Assembly (NCBI RefSeq): GCF_014764365.1
Contig: NZ_CP061718.1
Location: 3,054,501 to 3,118,500 of the forward strand
Length of the DNA: 64,000 bases
Reading direction: 5' to 3'
From: Roseococcus microcysteis
Lineage (GTDB): Bacteria > Pseudomonadota > Alphaproteobacteria > Acetobacterales > Acetobacteraceae
The notes beneath the pieces were generated by a model. The model was not told the DNA's origin, searched no databases, and was given only the letters and a program-made list of their open reading frames with translations. The position numbers and the translations under genes were made by a program. Below are positions 15,554-23,372 of this stretch, in pieces; the first letter of the stretch is position 1, and the number at the start of each line of letters is the position of its first letter.

Positions 15554-16450
15554 CTAACCCGCCGCGAGCGGGTGGTGCTCCGCCAGCACCGCCCGCAGCT
15601 TCTCCTCCATCACGCGCGTGTAGATCTGCGTGGTGGCGATGTCGGCATGGCCCAGCAGCATCTGCAGGCTGCGCAGATCAGCGCCGCGCGCCAGCAGGTG
15701 CGTGGCGAAGGAATGGCGCAGCACGTGGGGGCTCACGCGCTCGGGGTCGAGCCCCGCCGCCTCGGCCGCCTGCTTCAGCAGCAGCCCCACGCTCTGCCGC
15801 GTCATGTGGCCATTGGCCCCGCGCGAGGGCAGCAGATAGCGCCCTGTGCGCGGTCTGCCCTTGGTGCTTTCCACCAGCCCCGCCCGTGCCTGGGCCGCCG
15901 CCTCCTTCGCGCGGCGTGACAGCGGCACCAGACGTTCCCGCCCGCCCTTGCCGCGCACCATGACCAGCGGTGTGTCCTCGCGCAGCGCGCCGGCGGGCAG
16001 CGTCACCAGTTCGGAGACGCGCAGGCCGGAGGCATAGATCATCTCGATGGCGGCCACGGCCAGCGCGGCCTTGCCCTCGGGCAGGGTTTCGGCGCCGGCC
16101 AGCAGGGCCTGCACCTCGGCCTCGGTCAAGGCGCGGGGCAGGGGGGCGGGCAGCTTGGGGCTGTCCAGCAGCTCGGTCGGGTCGTCGGCGCGGTGGCCCT
16201 CACGCGCCAGGAAGCGGTAGAATTGCCGCAGCGCGGAGAGCCGCCGCGCCTGGGTGCGGGGTGAGAGGCCGATGGCGGCCAGGCCGCGCAGATAGGTCCG
16301 CAGCGAATCGGGGTCGGCCGTCGCCAAATCGCCGCCCAGGGCGACCAGCGCATCCTCCAGGTCACGGCGATAGGCGTCGGTGGTGTTGCGGGCGGCCCCG
16401 CGCTCGGCCGCCATCATCTCCAGGAAGGCTTCGAGCAGCGCGCCGGACAC
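15554..16450 (-). CDS. xerD: Site-specific tyrosine recombinase XerD
   Basis: 298 residues with an N-terminal SAM-like DNA-binding domain and a catalytic domain. The tyrosine recombinase residues can be followed: Arg in ASGLRVSEL, Lys in RGKGGRERL, the HxxR box HVLRHSF, His in LLGHADIATTQ and the nucleophile Tyr in QIYTRV. With XerC it resolves chromosome dimers at dif. The GTG start lies just downstream of a small membrane-peptide gene on the same strand, likely cotranscribed. No dif-like site was recognised in the window, and there are no signs of an integrated element, so this is the housekeeping enzyme and not a phage integrase. Confidence 0.92.
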   Translation of the reverse strand: MSGALLEAFLEMMAAERGAARNTTDAYRRDLEDALVALGGDLATADPDSLRTYLRGLAAIGLSPRTQARRLSALRQFYRFLAREGHRADDPTELLDSPKLPAPLPRALTEAEVQALLAGAETLPEGKAALAVAAIEMIYASGLRVSELVTLPAGALREDTPLVMVRGKGGRERLVPLSRRAKEAAAQARAGLVESTKGRPRTGRYLLPSRGANGHMTRQSVGLLLKQAAEAAGLDPERVSPHVLRHSFATHLLARGADLRSLQMLLGHADIATTQIYTRVMEEKLRAVLAEHHPLAAG

Positions 16451-16451
16451 G

Positions 16452-16598
16452 CTACCTCACCTGGAAGCGATCATTCGGAATGACGCGTTCCACCGCCGTG
16501 GGCGTCACCGGGGGCGGGAAGGCGGCGAACCACAGCACGGCCCCCGCGGCACCGAGCAGCAGAAGCAGGATCAAGGTCAGGATGGGGCGGCGGAACAT
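16452..16598 (-). CDS. Small single-span membrane protein (48 aa) upstream of xerD
   Basis: This reading frame, ATG at 16598 to TAG at 16452, encodes 48 residues starting MFRRPILTLILLLLLGAAG. It has one hydrophobic helix (about residues 6-25), a proline-rich stretch (FPPPVTPT) and a short polar tail ending NDRFQVR. The stop precedes the GTG of xerD by one base, so it is likely the first cistron of a xerD transcript, and it is divergent from aroKB with 54 bases between starts. The function is unknown; the composition (positive-inside N-terminus, single span) argues that it is real and not a shadow. Confidence 0.65.
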   Translation of the reverse strand: MFRRPILTLILLLLLGAAGAVLWFAAFPPPVTPTAVERVIPNDRFQVR

Positions 16599-16652
16599 GA
16601 TGGGCGGTGCGTCCCCTCGCGCGAACAGGCCCGTGTGCTACCTTCCGTCGCC

Positions 16653-18332
16653 GTGTCACGCAACCTCGCCCCCCTGAGCCCTTTTCCCGAAACGCCATCC
16701 GCGCGCAGCATCGTGCTCGTGGGCATGCCGGGCGCCGGCAAATCCTCCATTGGCAAACGCCTGGCGGCGCGCTGGGGCATGCCGTTTCTGGACGCCGATT
16801 CGGAGATCGAGGCGGCGGCCGGCATTCCCATCACCGAAATCTTCGCCCGCTATGGCGAGGCGCATTTCCGCGAGGGCGAACGCCGCGTCATCGCGCGGCT
16901 GCTGGCGCGGCCCGAGCCCATCGTGCTCGCTACCGGCGGCGGCGCCTGGGTGGACCCCGTGACGCGCGCGGCGGTGCGCGAGGCGGGCGCGCTCTCCGTC
17001 TGGTTGAAATGCCGCCTCTCCGTGCTGCTGCGCCGCGTGGCGGGGCGGGAGCACCGCCCCATGTTCCAGAACGCCGACCCGCGCGCGGTGCTGGAGCGCC
17101 TGATGGCGCAACGCCACCCGAGCTATGCCGAGGCCGACATCACCTTGCTCTGCACCGACGAGAACCCCGAGACCACCACGCGCCGCCTCGCCGAGGCCAT
17201 CGGCGCGCATCGCCCGCCCGCGCGCATGCAGGTGGCCCTCGCCCGCGGCGCCTATGACATCCTGATCGGCCCCGGCCTTTTGCGCCGCGCGGGCGCCGAG
17301 ATCGCGCAGCGGGTGGAAGGCCGCCGCGCGGTGGTGGTGAGCGATGCCGCGGTGGGCCCGCTGCACCTGCCCGCGCTGCGCGAAGGGTTGGCGGATGGCG
17401 GCATCCAGCTCGCCGCCGAAATCCTGGTGCCGCCGGGCGAGGCGAGCAAATCCTTCGCGGAATATGAGCGCGTGGTGGATGCCATCCTCTCCGCGCGTGC
17501 CGACCGGCGGCTGGTGGTGATCGCGCTCGGCGGCGGCGTGGTGGGGGATCTCGCGGGTTTCGCCGCGGCCTCCGTGCTGCGCGGCCTGCCCTTCGTGCAG
17601 TGCCCCACCACGCTGCTGGCGCAGGTGGACAGTTCGGTGGGCGGCAAGACCGGCATCAACACCGCGCACGGCAAGAATTTGGTGGGCGCCTTCCACCAGC
17701 CGAAGCTGGTGCTGGCCGATACCGCCACGCTGGCCACCCTGCCGCCGCGCGAACTCCGCGCGGGCTGGGCGGAGGTGGCCAAGCACGGGCTGCTGCAAGG
17801 CCCGCTCTGGGATTGGTGCGAAGCCAATGGCGCCGCCACCATGCAGGGCGATGCCGCCGCGCTGACGCACGCCGTGCTGGAAAGCTGCCGCCTCAAGGCC
17901 GCCGTGGTGGCGGAGGATGAGTTCGAGACCAAGGCCGAGGGCGGCCGCGCGCTGCTCAACCTCGGCCACACCTTCGGCCACGCGCTGGAGGCCGAGTGCG
18001 GCTATGGCGGCGAATTGCTGCATGGCGAGGCGGTGGCGGTGGGCCTGGGCCTCGCCGCCGAGATCTCCGCGCGCATGGGGCTGTGCAGCCAGGAATGGCC
18101 CGGCCGCGTGCGCGAGCATCTGCGCGAGGTGGGGCTGCCCGCCCGCATCGCCTCCCTGTCGCGCGGGTTTTCCGCGACGCGACTCATCGCGCGGATGAAG
18201 GCCGACAAGAAGGCGCGCGATGGCGCCATGCGCTTCGTGCTGCTGCGCGGCGCCGGCGAGGCCTTCACCGATTCCTCGGTGCAGGAAGACGCCGTGCGCC
18301 GCCTGCTGATGGATGAAGGATGTTCCGAATGA
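16653..18332 (+). CDS. aroKB: Bifunctional shikimate kinase / 3-dehydroquinate synthase (AroK-AroB fusion)
   Basis: One uninterrupted frame of about 559 residues holds two enzymes of the shikimate pathway. Residues 1-185 are shikimate kinase: Walker A GMPGAGKS at 24-31, the shikimate-binding DxD region (FLDADSEIE), GGGAWVD and the lid REHRPMF. From about residue 192 (MQVALARGAYDILIG) the sequence is 3-dehydroquinate synthase: GGGVVGDLAGFAA, QCPTTLLAQVDSSVGGKTG and the metal-binding GHTFGHALE. No stop separates them, so a fused product is expected, though an internal ATG at 17226 could also make AroB alone. The GTG at 16653 is taken as start; a GTG at 16635 is possible. The stop overlaps the next gene (ATGA). 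Confidence 0.93.
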   Translation: MSRNLAPLSPFPETPSARSIVLVGMPGAGKSSIGKRLAARWGMPFLDADSEIEAAAGIPITEIFARYGEAHFREGERRVIARLLARPEPIVLATGGGAWVDPVTRAAVREAGALSVWLKCRLSVLLRRVAGREHRPMFQNADPRAVLERLMAQRHPSYAEADITLLCTDENPETTTRRLAEAIGAHRPPARMQVALARGAYDILIGPGLLRRAGAEIAQRVEGRRAVVVSDAAVGPLHLPALREGLADGGIQLAAEILVPPGEASKSFAEYERVVDAILSARADRRLVVIALGGGVVGDLAGFAAASVLRGLPFVQCPTTLLAQVDSSVGGKTGINTAHGKNLVGAFHQPKLVLADTATLATLPPRELRAGWAEVAKHGLLQGPLWDWCEANGAATMQGDAAALTHAVLESCRLKAAVVAEDEFETKAEGGRALLNLGHTFGHALEAECGYGGELLHGEAVAVGLGLAAEISARMGLCSQEWPGRVREHLREVGLPARIASLSRGFSATRLIARMKADKKARDGAMRFVLLRGAGEAFTDSSVQEDAVRRLLMDEGCSE

Positions 18333-19348
18333 CCGATAAGAACCTGCAGGTCCTGCTGCGCCGCCGCCCCCAGGGCGCGCCCGTGCCCGAGGATTTCGAG
18401 GTGGTGGAAAACGCCATCCCCACCCCTGGCCCGGGCCAGGTGCTGGTCCGCGCGCATTTCCTCAGCCTCGACCCCTATATGCGCGGGCGGATGAGCGACG
18501 CGAAGAGCTACGCCAAGCCCGTGGAACTCGGCGCCGTCATGGAAGGCGCCACGGTGGGCGAGGTGGTCGCGTCCAACGACCCCGGCTTCAAGCCCGGCGA
18601 TGTGGTGATGGGCGGCCAGGGCTGGCAGCGCTTCTGCGTGATGGACGCGGCGCGGCTGCGGAAGGTGGACACGAAGGTGGCGCCGCTTTCGGCCTATCTC
18701 GGTCTGCTGGGCATGCCGGGGCTGACGGCCTGGGTGGGGCTCGAGGATATCGGCACGCCCAAGGCCGGCGAGACGGTGGTGGTGAGTGCCGCCTCCGGCG
18801 CCGTGGGCCAGGTGGTGGGGCAGCTGGCCAAGGCGCGGGGCTGCCGCGTGGTGGGCATTGCGGGTGGCCAGGCCAAGTGCGACTTCGTGGTGAAGGAGCT
18901 GGGCTTCGACGCCTGCCTCGATCACCGCCAGCCGCTGAACCCGCAGCTCGACGCCGCCTGCCCGGATGGCATTGACGTCTATTGGGAGAATGTCGGCGGC
19001 CATGTGCAGGAGGCGGTCTTCCCCCGCTTCAATGATTTCGGCCGGATGGTGATGTGCGGGATGATCGCGCAATACAACATCGCCCCCGGCGCTGATGCGG
19101 CCGGCGCGCCGCCGGGCCCCAATCTCGGCCCCGTGGTGCGGAAGCGGCTGCGCATCCAGGGCTTCATCGTCAGCGACACCGGCTGGCCCCGCTATGACGC
19201 CTTCCTGGCGGAGATGACGCCGCTGATCGCCCAGGGGCGCATGCGCTGGCGCGAGGATGTGGCCGAGGGTCTGGCCGCCGCGCCGCGCGCCTTCATCGGC
19301 CTTTTGCAGGGCGAAAACTTCGGCAAGCTGGTGGTTCGCATCGGCTGA
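18329..19348 (+). CDS. NADP-dependent oxidoreductase, CurA / zinc-independent medium-chain family
   Basis: 339 residues of the leukotriene B4 12-hydroxydehydrogenase/CurA type, which reduce the double bond of alpha,beta-unsaturated carbonyls with NADPH. Visible landmarks are FLSLDPYMRGRMSD near the N-terminus, the Rossmann segment VVSAASGAVGQVVGQLAK (about 150-168), DVYWENVGG and MVMCGMIAQYN. No zinc-binding cysteines are present, as expected. The ATG at 18329 overlaps the aroKB stop by four bases, so it is probably cotranscribed with that gene although the functions are not obviously linked. An ATG at 18320 is an alternative. A strong stem-loop follows the stop. Confidence 0.88.
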   Translation: MTDKNLQVLLRRRPQGAPVPEDFEVVENAIPTPGPGQVLVRAHFLSLDPYMRGRMSDAKSYAKPVELGAVMEGATVGEVVASNDPGFKPGDVVMGGQGWQRFCVMDAARLRKVDTKVAPLSAYLGLLGMPGLTAWVGLEDIGTPKAGETVVVSAASGAVGQVVGQLAKARGCRVVGIAGGQAKCDFVVKELGFDACLDHRQPLNPQLDAACPDGIDVYWENVGGHVQEAVFPRFNDFGRMVMCGMIAQYNIAPGADAAGAPPGPNLGPVVRKRLRIQGFIVSDTGWPRYDAFLAEMTPLIAQGRMRWREDVAEGLAAAPRAFIGLLQGENFGKLVVRIG

Positions 19349-19353
19349 GTTGC

Positions 19354-19377
19354 GCGCGGGGCCGTGAGGCCCCGCGC
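19354..19377 (+). terminator. Stem-loop terminator after the CurA-type gene
   Basis: A perfect 10-bp GC-only stem (19354-19363 with 19368-19377) with a GTGA loop starts six bases after the stop codon and is followed by the T-rich stretch GGTTCTCTTCG. This is the expected end of the aroKB-curA transcript. Confidence 0.75.
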
Positions 19378-19606
19378 AGGTTCTCTTCGACATAATTTGG
19401 GCGTTTTTTCGGAACCCGCACGCGGCTGGCGGGTTGGTTCAGCAAGGGCCGCCCACGCGGCGGCACCGTAGCGGGGGCCTCAGCCGAGGACGGCGACGCC
19501 CACCCCAAGACCAAGGGACCCGTGAACCAACGCGCCGCAAGGCGCGGAGGAAGAACTGCGGCCTCCGGGCCGCACAACTACACCCGTCTCGAGGAGAACA
19601 GTCATC
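19378..19606 (+). promoter_or_regulatory. Leader region of the PepSY-repeat protein gene
   Basis: Between the terminator and the ATG at 19607 lie about 230 bases without a gene. They start AT-rich (CATAATTTGGGCGTTTTTTC at about 19391-19410), a plausible promoter area, then hold several short GC-rich inverted repeats and end with an AGGAG ribosome site about 10 bases before the start codon. A long structured leader is likely, but no known riboswitch was recognised. Confidence 0.4.
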
Positions 19607-20557
19607 ATGAAGAAGCATTTCATCACCACCACGGCGCTCGCGGGCGTCTTCGCCATCGGCATCGCCGGCGCGCCTTTCGCGCAGGGCGTGAACCCGAGCT
19701 CCCCCGGCAGCGCCGCGGGCGGGACCATGGCGCAAGGTGGGACCCAGGGCGGCACGCAGGGCGGAACCGCTGGCACGCAGGGCGGCACCACCGCGCCGGG
19801 CGCCGGCCAGGCTGGCACCCAGCGCGGCCCGACTTCGCCTGACGCCCGCAGCGGCACGCTGGGCGGCGCGACCACGCCGGGCGGCCAGGCCGGCACGCAG
19901 GGCGGCACCACGACCCCCGGCGGCCAGACCGGCACGCAGGGCGGGCAGCACGGCACCCAGGGTGACGCCACGCGTCCCGGCCAGGGCACGCAGGGCGGGG
20001 CGGCTCAGCCTGGCGGCCAGCGCGGCACGCAGGGCGGTTCGCTGATGCAGGACCAGCAGACCTTCGCCCAGGCCACCACGCCCGACCAGACCGGCACGCA
20101 GCCCGGCCAGATGGGCGCCCAGCCCGGCATGAGCGGCGCGCCGCAGGCCGGCACCACCGGCCAGCGTGACCCCATGCGTCCGGGCGGCGCCGCTCCTGGC
20201 CAGCAGGCCACGATGAACGAGGAGCAGATCCGCGGCATGCTCTCCGCCCGCGGCTACACCGACATCAGCGGCATCGAGCGTGACGGTGATCACTTCAAGG
20301 TGAGCGAGGCCAAGCGTTATGGCCGCGACGTCGAGGACCTGCGCGTCAATGCCCGCACCGGCCAGGTGCAGGACGAGGCGCGGCTGAACGAGGACCAGGC
20401 CCGCAACCTGCTGGAGCAGCGCGGCTACACCGAGGTCAGCGACGTGTCCCGCGACGGCGACACCATCACCGCCCAGGCGAAGCGCGATGACCGCGAGATG
20501 CGCGTGCGCATTGACGGCAACACCGGCGCGGTGATGCCGCAGCCCGCCTCGAACTGA
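19607..20557 (+). CDS. Exported Gly/Thr/Gln-rich repeat protein with two PepSY-like modules
   Basis: 316 residues. A signal peptide (about 1-25, cleavage near PFAQG) is followed by a low-complexity region (about 38-160) built from GTQGG-type units with interspersed Pro, Ala and Gln. The C-terminal third contains two related modules: about 203-258 (MNEEQIRGMLSARGYTDISG and on) and about 260-312 (LNEDQARNLLEQRGYTEVSD and on), each ending in a strand-turn NARTGQV/DGNTGAV typical of PepSY-like domains. PepSY modules are associated with protease inhibition or cell-surface interactions; the role here is unknown. It is predicted to be periplasmic or surface exposed. A promoter region and a strong ribosome site precede it and a stem-loop follows, so it appears to be monocistronic. 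Confidence 0.75.
   Translation: MKKHFITTTALAGVFAIGIAGAPFAQGVNPSSPGSAAGGTMAQGGTQGGTQGGTAGTQGGTTAPGAGQAGTQRGPTSPDARSGTLGGATTPGGQAGTQGGTTTPGGQTGTQGGQHGTQGDATRPGQGTQGGAAQPGGQRGTQGGSLMQDQQTFAQATTPDQTGTQPGQMGAQPGMSGAPQAGTTGQRDPMRPGGAAPGQQATMNEEQIRGMLSARGYTDISGIERDGDHFKVSEAKRYGRDVEDLRVNARTGQVQDEARLNEDQARNLLEQRGYTEVSDVSRDGDTITAQAKRDDREMRVRIDGNTGAVMPQPASN
19733..20040 (+). repeat. Imperfect tandem coding repeat (GTQGG units)
   Basis: Within the exported protein gene the 12-15 base unit GGCACGCAGGGCGG and close variants recurs about a dozen times, encoding GTQGG/GTQGGTT units separated by proline-rich spacers. Codons differ between copies, which suggests an older expansion plus drift and not a recent slippage only. 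Copy number may vary between strains. Confidence 0.75.
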
Positions 20558-20568
20558 GGCACGGCACA

Positions 20569-20596
20569 GGCCGGGCGGGGATGTCCCTGCCCGGCC
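20569..20596 (+). terminator. Stem-loop after the PepSY-repeat gene
   Basis: An extended hairpin with arms at about 20569-20581 and 20584-20596 (12 Watson-Crick pairs and one G-T) sits 11 bases beyond the stop and is followed by ATTTACC. The real loop must open a few inner pairs. It is a plausible intrinsic terminator that separates this gene from the PRC-barrel gene. Confidence 0.65.
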
Positions 20597-20677
20597 ATTT
20601 ACCATGAATGGCGTGTCCGAAACGGCAACCGATGCCCCCGCGGCGGCGCTACGCCCCTACGAGAGAGGACGCAGAAC

Positions 20678-21976
20678 ATGAACAACGAGATCACACGGCA
20701 ACGCCCCGGGCGGGCCAGCCTGCTGGCCACCGCCGCGATCGGCGCGACACTCGCCTTCGGCTTCACCGGCATGGCCCAGGCCCAGCAGGCCCAGCCGCAG
20801 CAGGCCCCTGCCCAGGCGCAGCAGGGCCAGCAGCAGGCCGCGCAGCAGCTGCAGCAGGCCGAACAGCGCCTCCAGCGGGCGCAACAGCAATTCCAGGGCA
20901 GCGGCAATGCCCAGCCCCAGGCCGTGCAGCAGGCCCGCCAGGCCGTGCAGCAGGTGCAGCAGGCCATGGGGCAGGTGCCCGAGGCGCAGCGGCAGGAGCA
21001 GGGCTATCGCCTCGCCCAGCAGCATGTGGCCGCGGCGCAGCAGACCCTGCAGGGTGACAATGTCAACGCCCAGCAGGCCCGCACCGCCATCCAGAATCTT
21101 CTGGGCGTGATCCCCGGGATGCGCGCGCAGCTCGCCGGCGGGCCGCCCGCGCAAGGGCAGGCCCAGGCGCAGGCCCAGGGGCAGGCGGAAGGCGCGCGGG
21201 AATCCGCGGTGGTCGTGGAGCAGCCGACGGCGCAGCTTCAGGTCACGCAGCCGCCGCCGCAGGTGACCGTGACGCAGCCCGAGCCCGTGATCACGGTCAT
21301 CGTGCCGCAGCCCGAGATCATCGTGCGCCAGCCCGCCCCGCAGGTGACGGTGCAGATGCCCGACCCGCAGGTGCAGGTGCAGCAGGAACAGCCGCGCGTG
21401 GCCCTGTCGGAAGCCGCGCAGCCGCAGGTGCGCGTCTCGGAAGGCCAGCCGCGCGTGCAGGTGCAGCGGGTGGAGCCGCGCGTGATCGTGCGCCAGGCCG
21501 AGGGCCAGCCGCAGATCCGCTACGAACAGCAGGGCGAGGCCACGGTGCGGCATGAGCGCCAGGCCGAGGCCCAGCAGCCCGACGCCGCGGCGCAGCAGCC
21601 CGCCCCGGCGCAGCAGGCCGAGGCCCAGCCCGCCCCGGCGCAGCCGCAGGCCGCGGCTGGCGTGCCGCTGGAGCAGGCTTCGGCCCTGGTTGGCACGAAT
21701 GTCGTCGGTGCCAATGGCCGTGACGCCGGCGAGATCGAGAACCTCCTGGTGGACAGCCAGGGCGTCGTTCGCGCCGCCGTGGTGGAGTGGGGCGGGTTCC
21801 TCGGGATCGGTGCGCGCCAGGCGGTGGTGCCGATCGAGAACATCAACATCAATGGCGAGCGCGCCGAGATGAACCTCACGCGCCAGCAGCTTGAGCAGCT
21901 GCCCCGCTATGAGCGCGGGAACGTGGCCGAGGTTGGCCAGCAGCGCGGCTGGGATGGCGTGCGGATGTACCGCTAG
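20678..21976 (+). CDS. Exported Gln/Ala-rich protein with C-terminal PRC-barrel domain
   Basis: 432 residues. A signal peptide (about 1-36, ending GMAQAQQ) leads into a Gln/Ala-rich helical stretch (about 37-150, with QQLQQAEQRLQRAQQQF-like heptads), a Pro/Gln/Val-rich strand-like region (about 180-320, repeated QVTV/QPQV units) and a PRC-barrel domain at about 335-400 (LVGTNVVGANGRDAGEIENL, then WGGFLGIGARQAVVP). PRC barrels occur in RimM, in photosynthetic reaction centres and in many uncharacterised envelope proteins. Coiled-coil plus beta-repeat architecture suggests an elongated envelope protein. It lies just downstream of another exported repeat protein in the same orientation. The function is unknown. 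Confidence 0.75.
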   Translation: MNNEITRQRPGRASLLATAAIGATLAFGFTGMAQAQQAQPQQAPAQAQQGQQQAAQQLQQAEQRLQRAQQQFQGSGNAQPQAVQQARQAVQQVQQAMGQVPEAQRQEQGYRLAQQHVAAAQQTLQGDNVNAQQARTAIQNLLGVIPGMRAQLAGGPPAQGQAQAQAQGQAEGARESAVVVEQPTAQLQVTQPPPQVTVTQPEPVITVIVPQPEIIVRQPAPQVTVQMPDPQVQVQQEQPRVALSEAAQPQVRVSEGQPRVQVQRVEPRVIVRQAEGQPQIRYEQQGEATVRHERQAEAQQPDAAAQQPAPAQQAEAQPAPAQPQAAAGVPLEQASALVGTNVVGANGRDAGEIENLLVDSQGVVRAAVVEWGGFLGIGARQAVVPIENININGERAEMNLTRQQLEQLPRYERGNVAEVGQQRGWDGVRMYR

Positions 21977-22015
21977 CGTCTGATCCGCGTAGGCGAAGCC
22001 GGAGCGGTGAATCAG
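21974..22015 (+). repeat. Dispersed 3'-end element, copy B (bulged hairpin)
   Basis: The sequence begins with the TAG of the PRC-barrel gene. Its arms CTGAT+CCGC (21980-21988) and GCGG+TGA+ATCAG (22004-22015) pair with a TGA bulge. Related copies sit after the stop codons at 26514 (minus) and near 44655 (minus). It lies between two convergent genes and is likely a terminator or RNA-end stabiliser. Confidence 0.55.
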
Positions 22016-23250
22016 CCGCGCTGAAACCGGTCCGCGCGATAGGGCGAGGGGTCCAGGAAGGGCCCCTCGCCCACCATCATTTCCGCCAGCAGTCGCCCCG
22101 TGCTGGGGCCGAGGGTGAAGCCCTGGTGCGCGTGTCCGAACGCGCACCAGGCATTCGCCTGTCCGGGCATGGGCCCGATGACGGGCAGCATGTCGGGCGT
22201 GCAGGGGCGGACACCCATCCAGGGCGTCTCCTCCACCGCCTCCGCCAGCGGCAGCAGGCCGCGCGCGATGGGCTCGGCGCGGGCCAGTTGCACGGGTGTG
22301 GGCGGGGCTTCGTCGCGCGTGAATTCGGCGCCCGTGGTCAGCCGCACGCCGGCCCGCATGGGGGCGAGCAGGAAGCCGCTGCCCACATCCAGGATGGGCC
22401 GGTTCAGCACCGCATTGCCCTCCATCCGGAAATGCCGGTGATAGCCACGCTTGCCGAAGAGCGGCGGCGCATAGCCCAGCTTGCCCGTGACGCGCCCCGC
22501 CGCGGCGCCCAACGCCACCACCACATGCGCCGCCTCCTCGCCGCCCGCGCGCCAGCCGCTGCCCGCGCGTTCCAGCGTGGTGGCATCGCCGCGCAGGAAG
22601 CGGCCGCCCGCCTCCTCGAAGCGGCGCAGGTAGGACAGCGTCAATGCGTGCGGGTCGCTGACCGAGACAGGGTCGGTGAAATGGATGGCGCCGAGGCGTG
22701 ACACCTTCAGATGCGGCTCGGCCGCCGCCAACGCGGCACTGTCCAGCAGGGTGTAGTTGATGCCGAAACCCTGGCGCGCCGCCTCGGCCTGGGCCAGCGC
22801 GGCGTCGAGCTTGGCCTGGTCGTTGTAGAGCCGCATCCAGCCGATGGGCCGCATCAGCGCCATGGCCTCGGTGTCCCGTGCCAAGGCCATGTGCTCATCC
22901 AGGCAGGTCGCGATCAGCGCCGCATGGCCCGCGACGGCGGCGGCGTAGCGGCGTGGCTCCGAATGCCACCAGTAGCGCAGCAGCGGTGTCGCGAGGCCGG
23001 GCAGCGCGGAGGGGTGATAGGCCACCTCCACCGTGCGGTTGGACGCCATGCGGCGGAGTTCGGAAAACTCGCGCGGGAAGGGGTGGGGAAAGACCGCCTC
23101 GCGCTGGATCAGCCCGCCATTGCCGAAGGAGGCGCCTTCGCCCGCGCCATCGCGGTCCAGCAGCGCCACATCCCAGCCGCGCCGTTGCAGATGCAGCGCC
23201 ACCGAGACGCCCACCATTCCCGCCCCCAGCACCAGCGCCGAATTCGCCAT
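22012..23250 (-). CDS. FAD-dependent D-amino acid dehydrogenase-type oxidoreductase (DadA family)
   Basis: 412 residues of the DAO family. The dinucleotide-binding motif VLGAGMVGVSVALHL is at the N-terminus (about 7-21), followed by the acidic ribose-binding end of strand 2 (ALLDRDG), a GASFGNGGLIQ flavin segment, and the C-terminal WMGVRPCTPDMLPVIGP and GHAHQGFTLGP signatures of DadA/glycine oxidase-like enzymes. It should oxidise a D-amino acid or secondary amine and pass electrons to quinone or oxygen; the substrate is not readable. The ATG at 23250 gives a normal length; longer starts would add an implausible tail. It is divergent from a P450 gene. Confidence 0.85.
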   Translation of the reverse strand: MANSALVLGAGMVGVSVALHLQRRGWDVALLDRDGAGEGASFGNGGLIQREAVFPHPFPREFSELRRMASNRTVEVAYHPSALPGLATPLLRYWWHSEPRRYAAAVAGHAALIATCLDEHMALARDTEAMALMRPIGWMRLYNDQAKLDAALAQAEAARQGFGINYTLLDSAALAAAEPHLKVSRLGAIHFTDPVSVSDPHALTLSYLRRFEEAGGRFLRGDATTLERAGSGWRAGGEEAAHVVVALGAAAGRVTGKLGYAPPLFGKRGYHRHFRMEGNAVLNRPILDVGSGFLLAPMRAGVRLTTGAEFTRDEAPPTPVQLARAEPIARGLLPLAEAVEETPWMGVRPCTPDMLPVIGPMPGQANAWCAFGHAHQGFTLGPSTGRLLAEMMVGEGPFLDPSPYRADRFQRG

Positions 23251-23372
23251 CGCCAACCACCCGTTCCGCACGGCGCCACGCTGCGGAAAACAGCACGGCG
23301 CGACAAGCCCTGGAGGGGCAACCCTATCGCCCCGCGCCCGTTTTTTCCGGAACACGGAAAGGAGACGCCGCC

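Noticed and set aside
15554-16450. Tyrosine recombinase as a sign of an integrated mobile element
   Set aside because: Sequence and context fit housekeeping XerD; no tRNA, attachment repeat, relaxase or phage gene is adjacent.
19733-20040. Short regular repeats resembling a CRISPR array
   Set aside because: Units are in-frame coding repeats (GTQGG) without unique spacers of constant length, and no cas genes are nearby.
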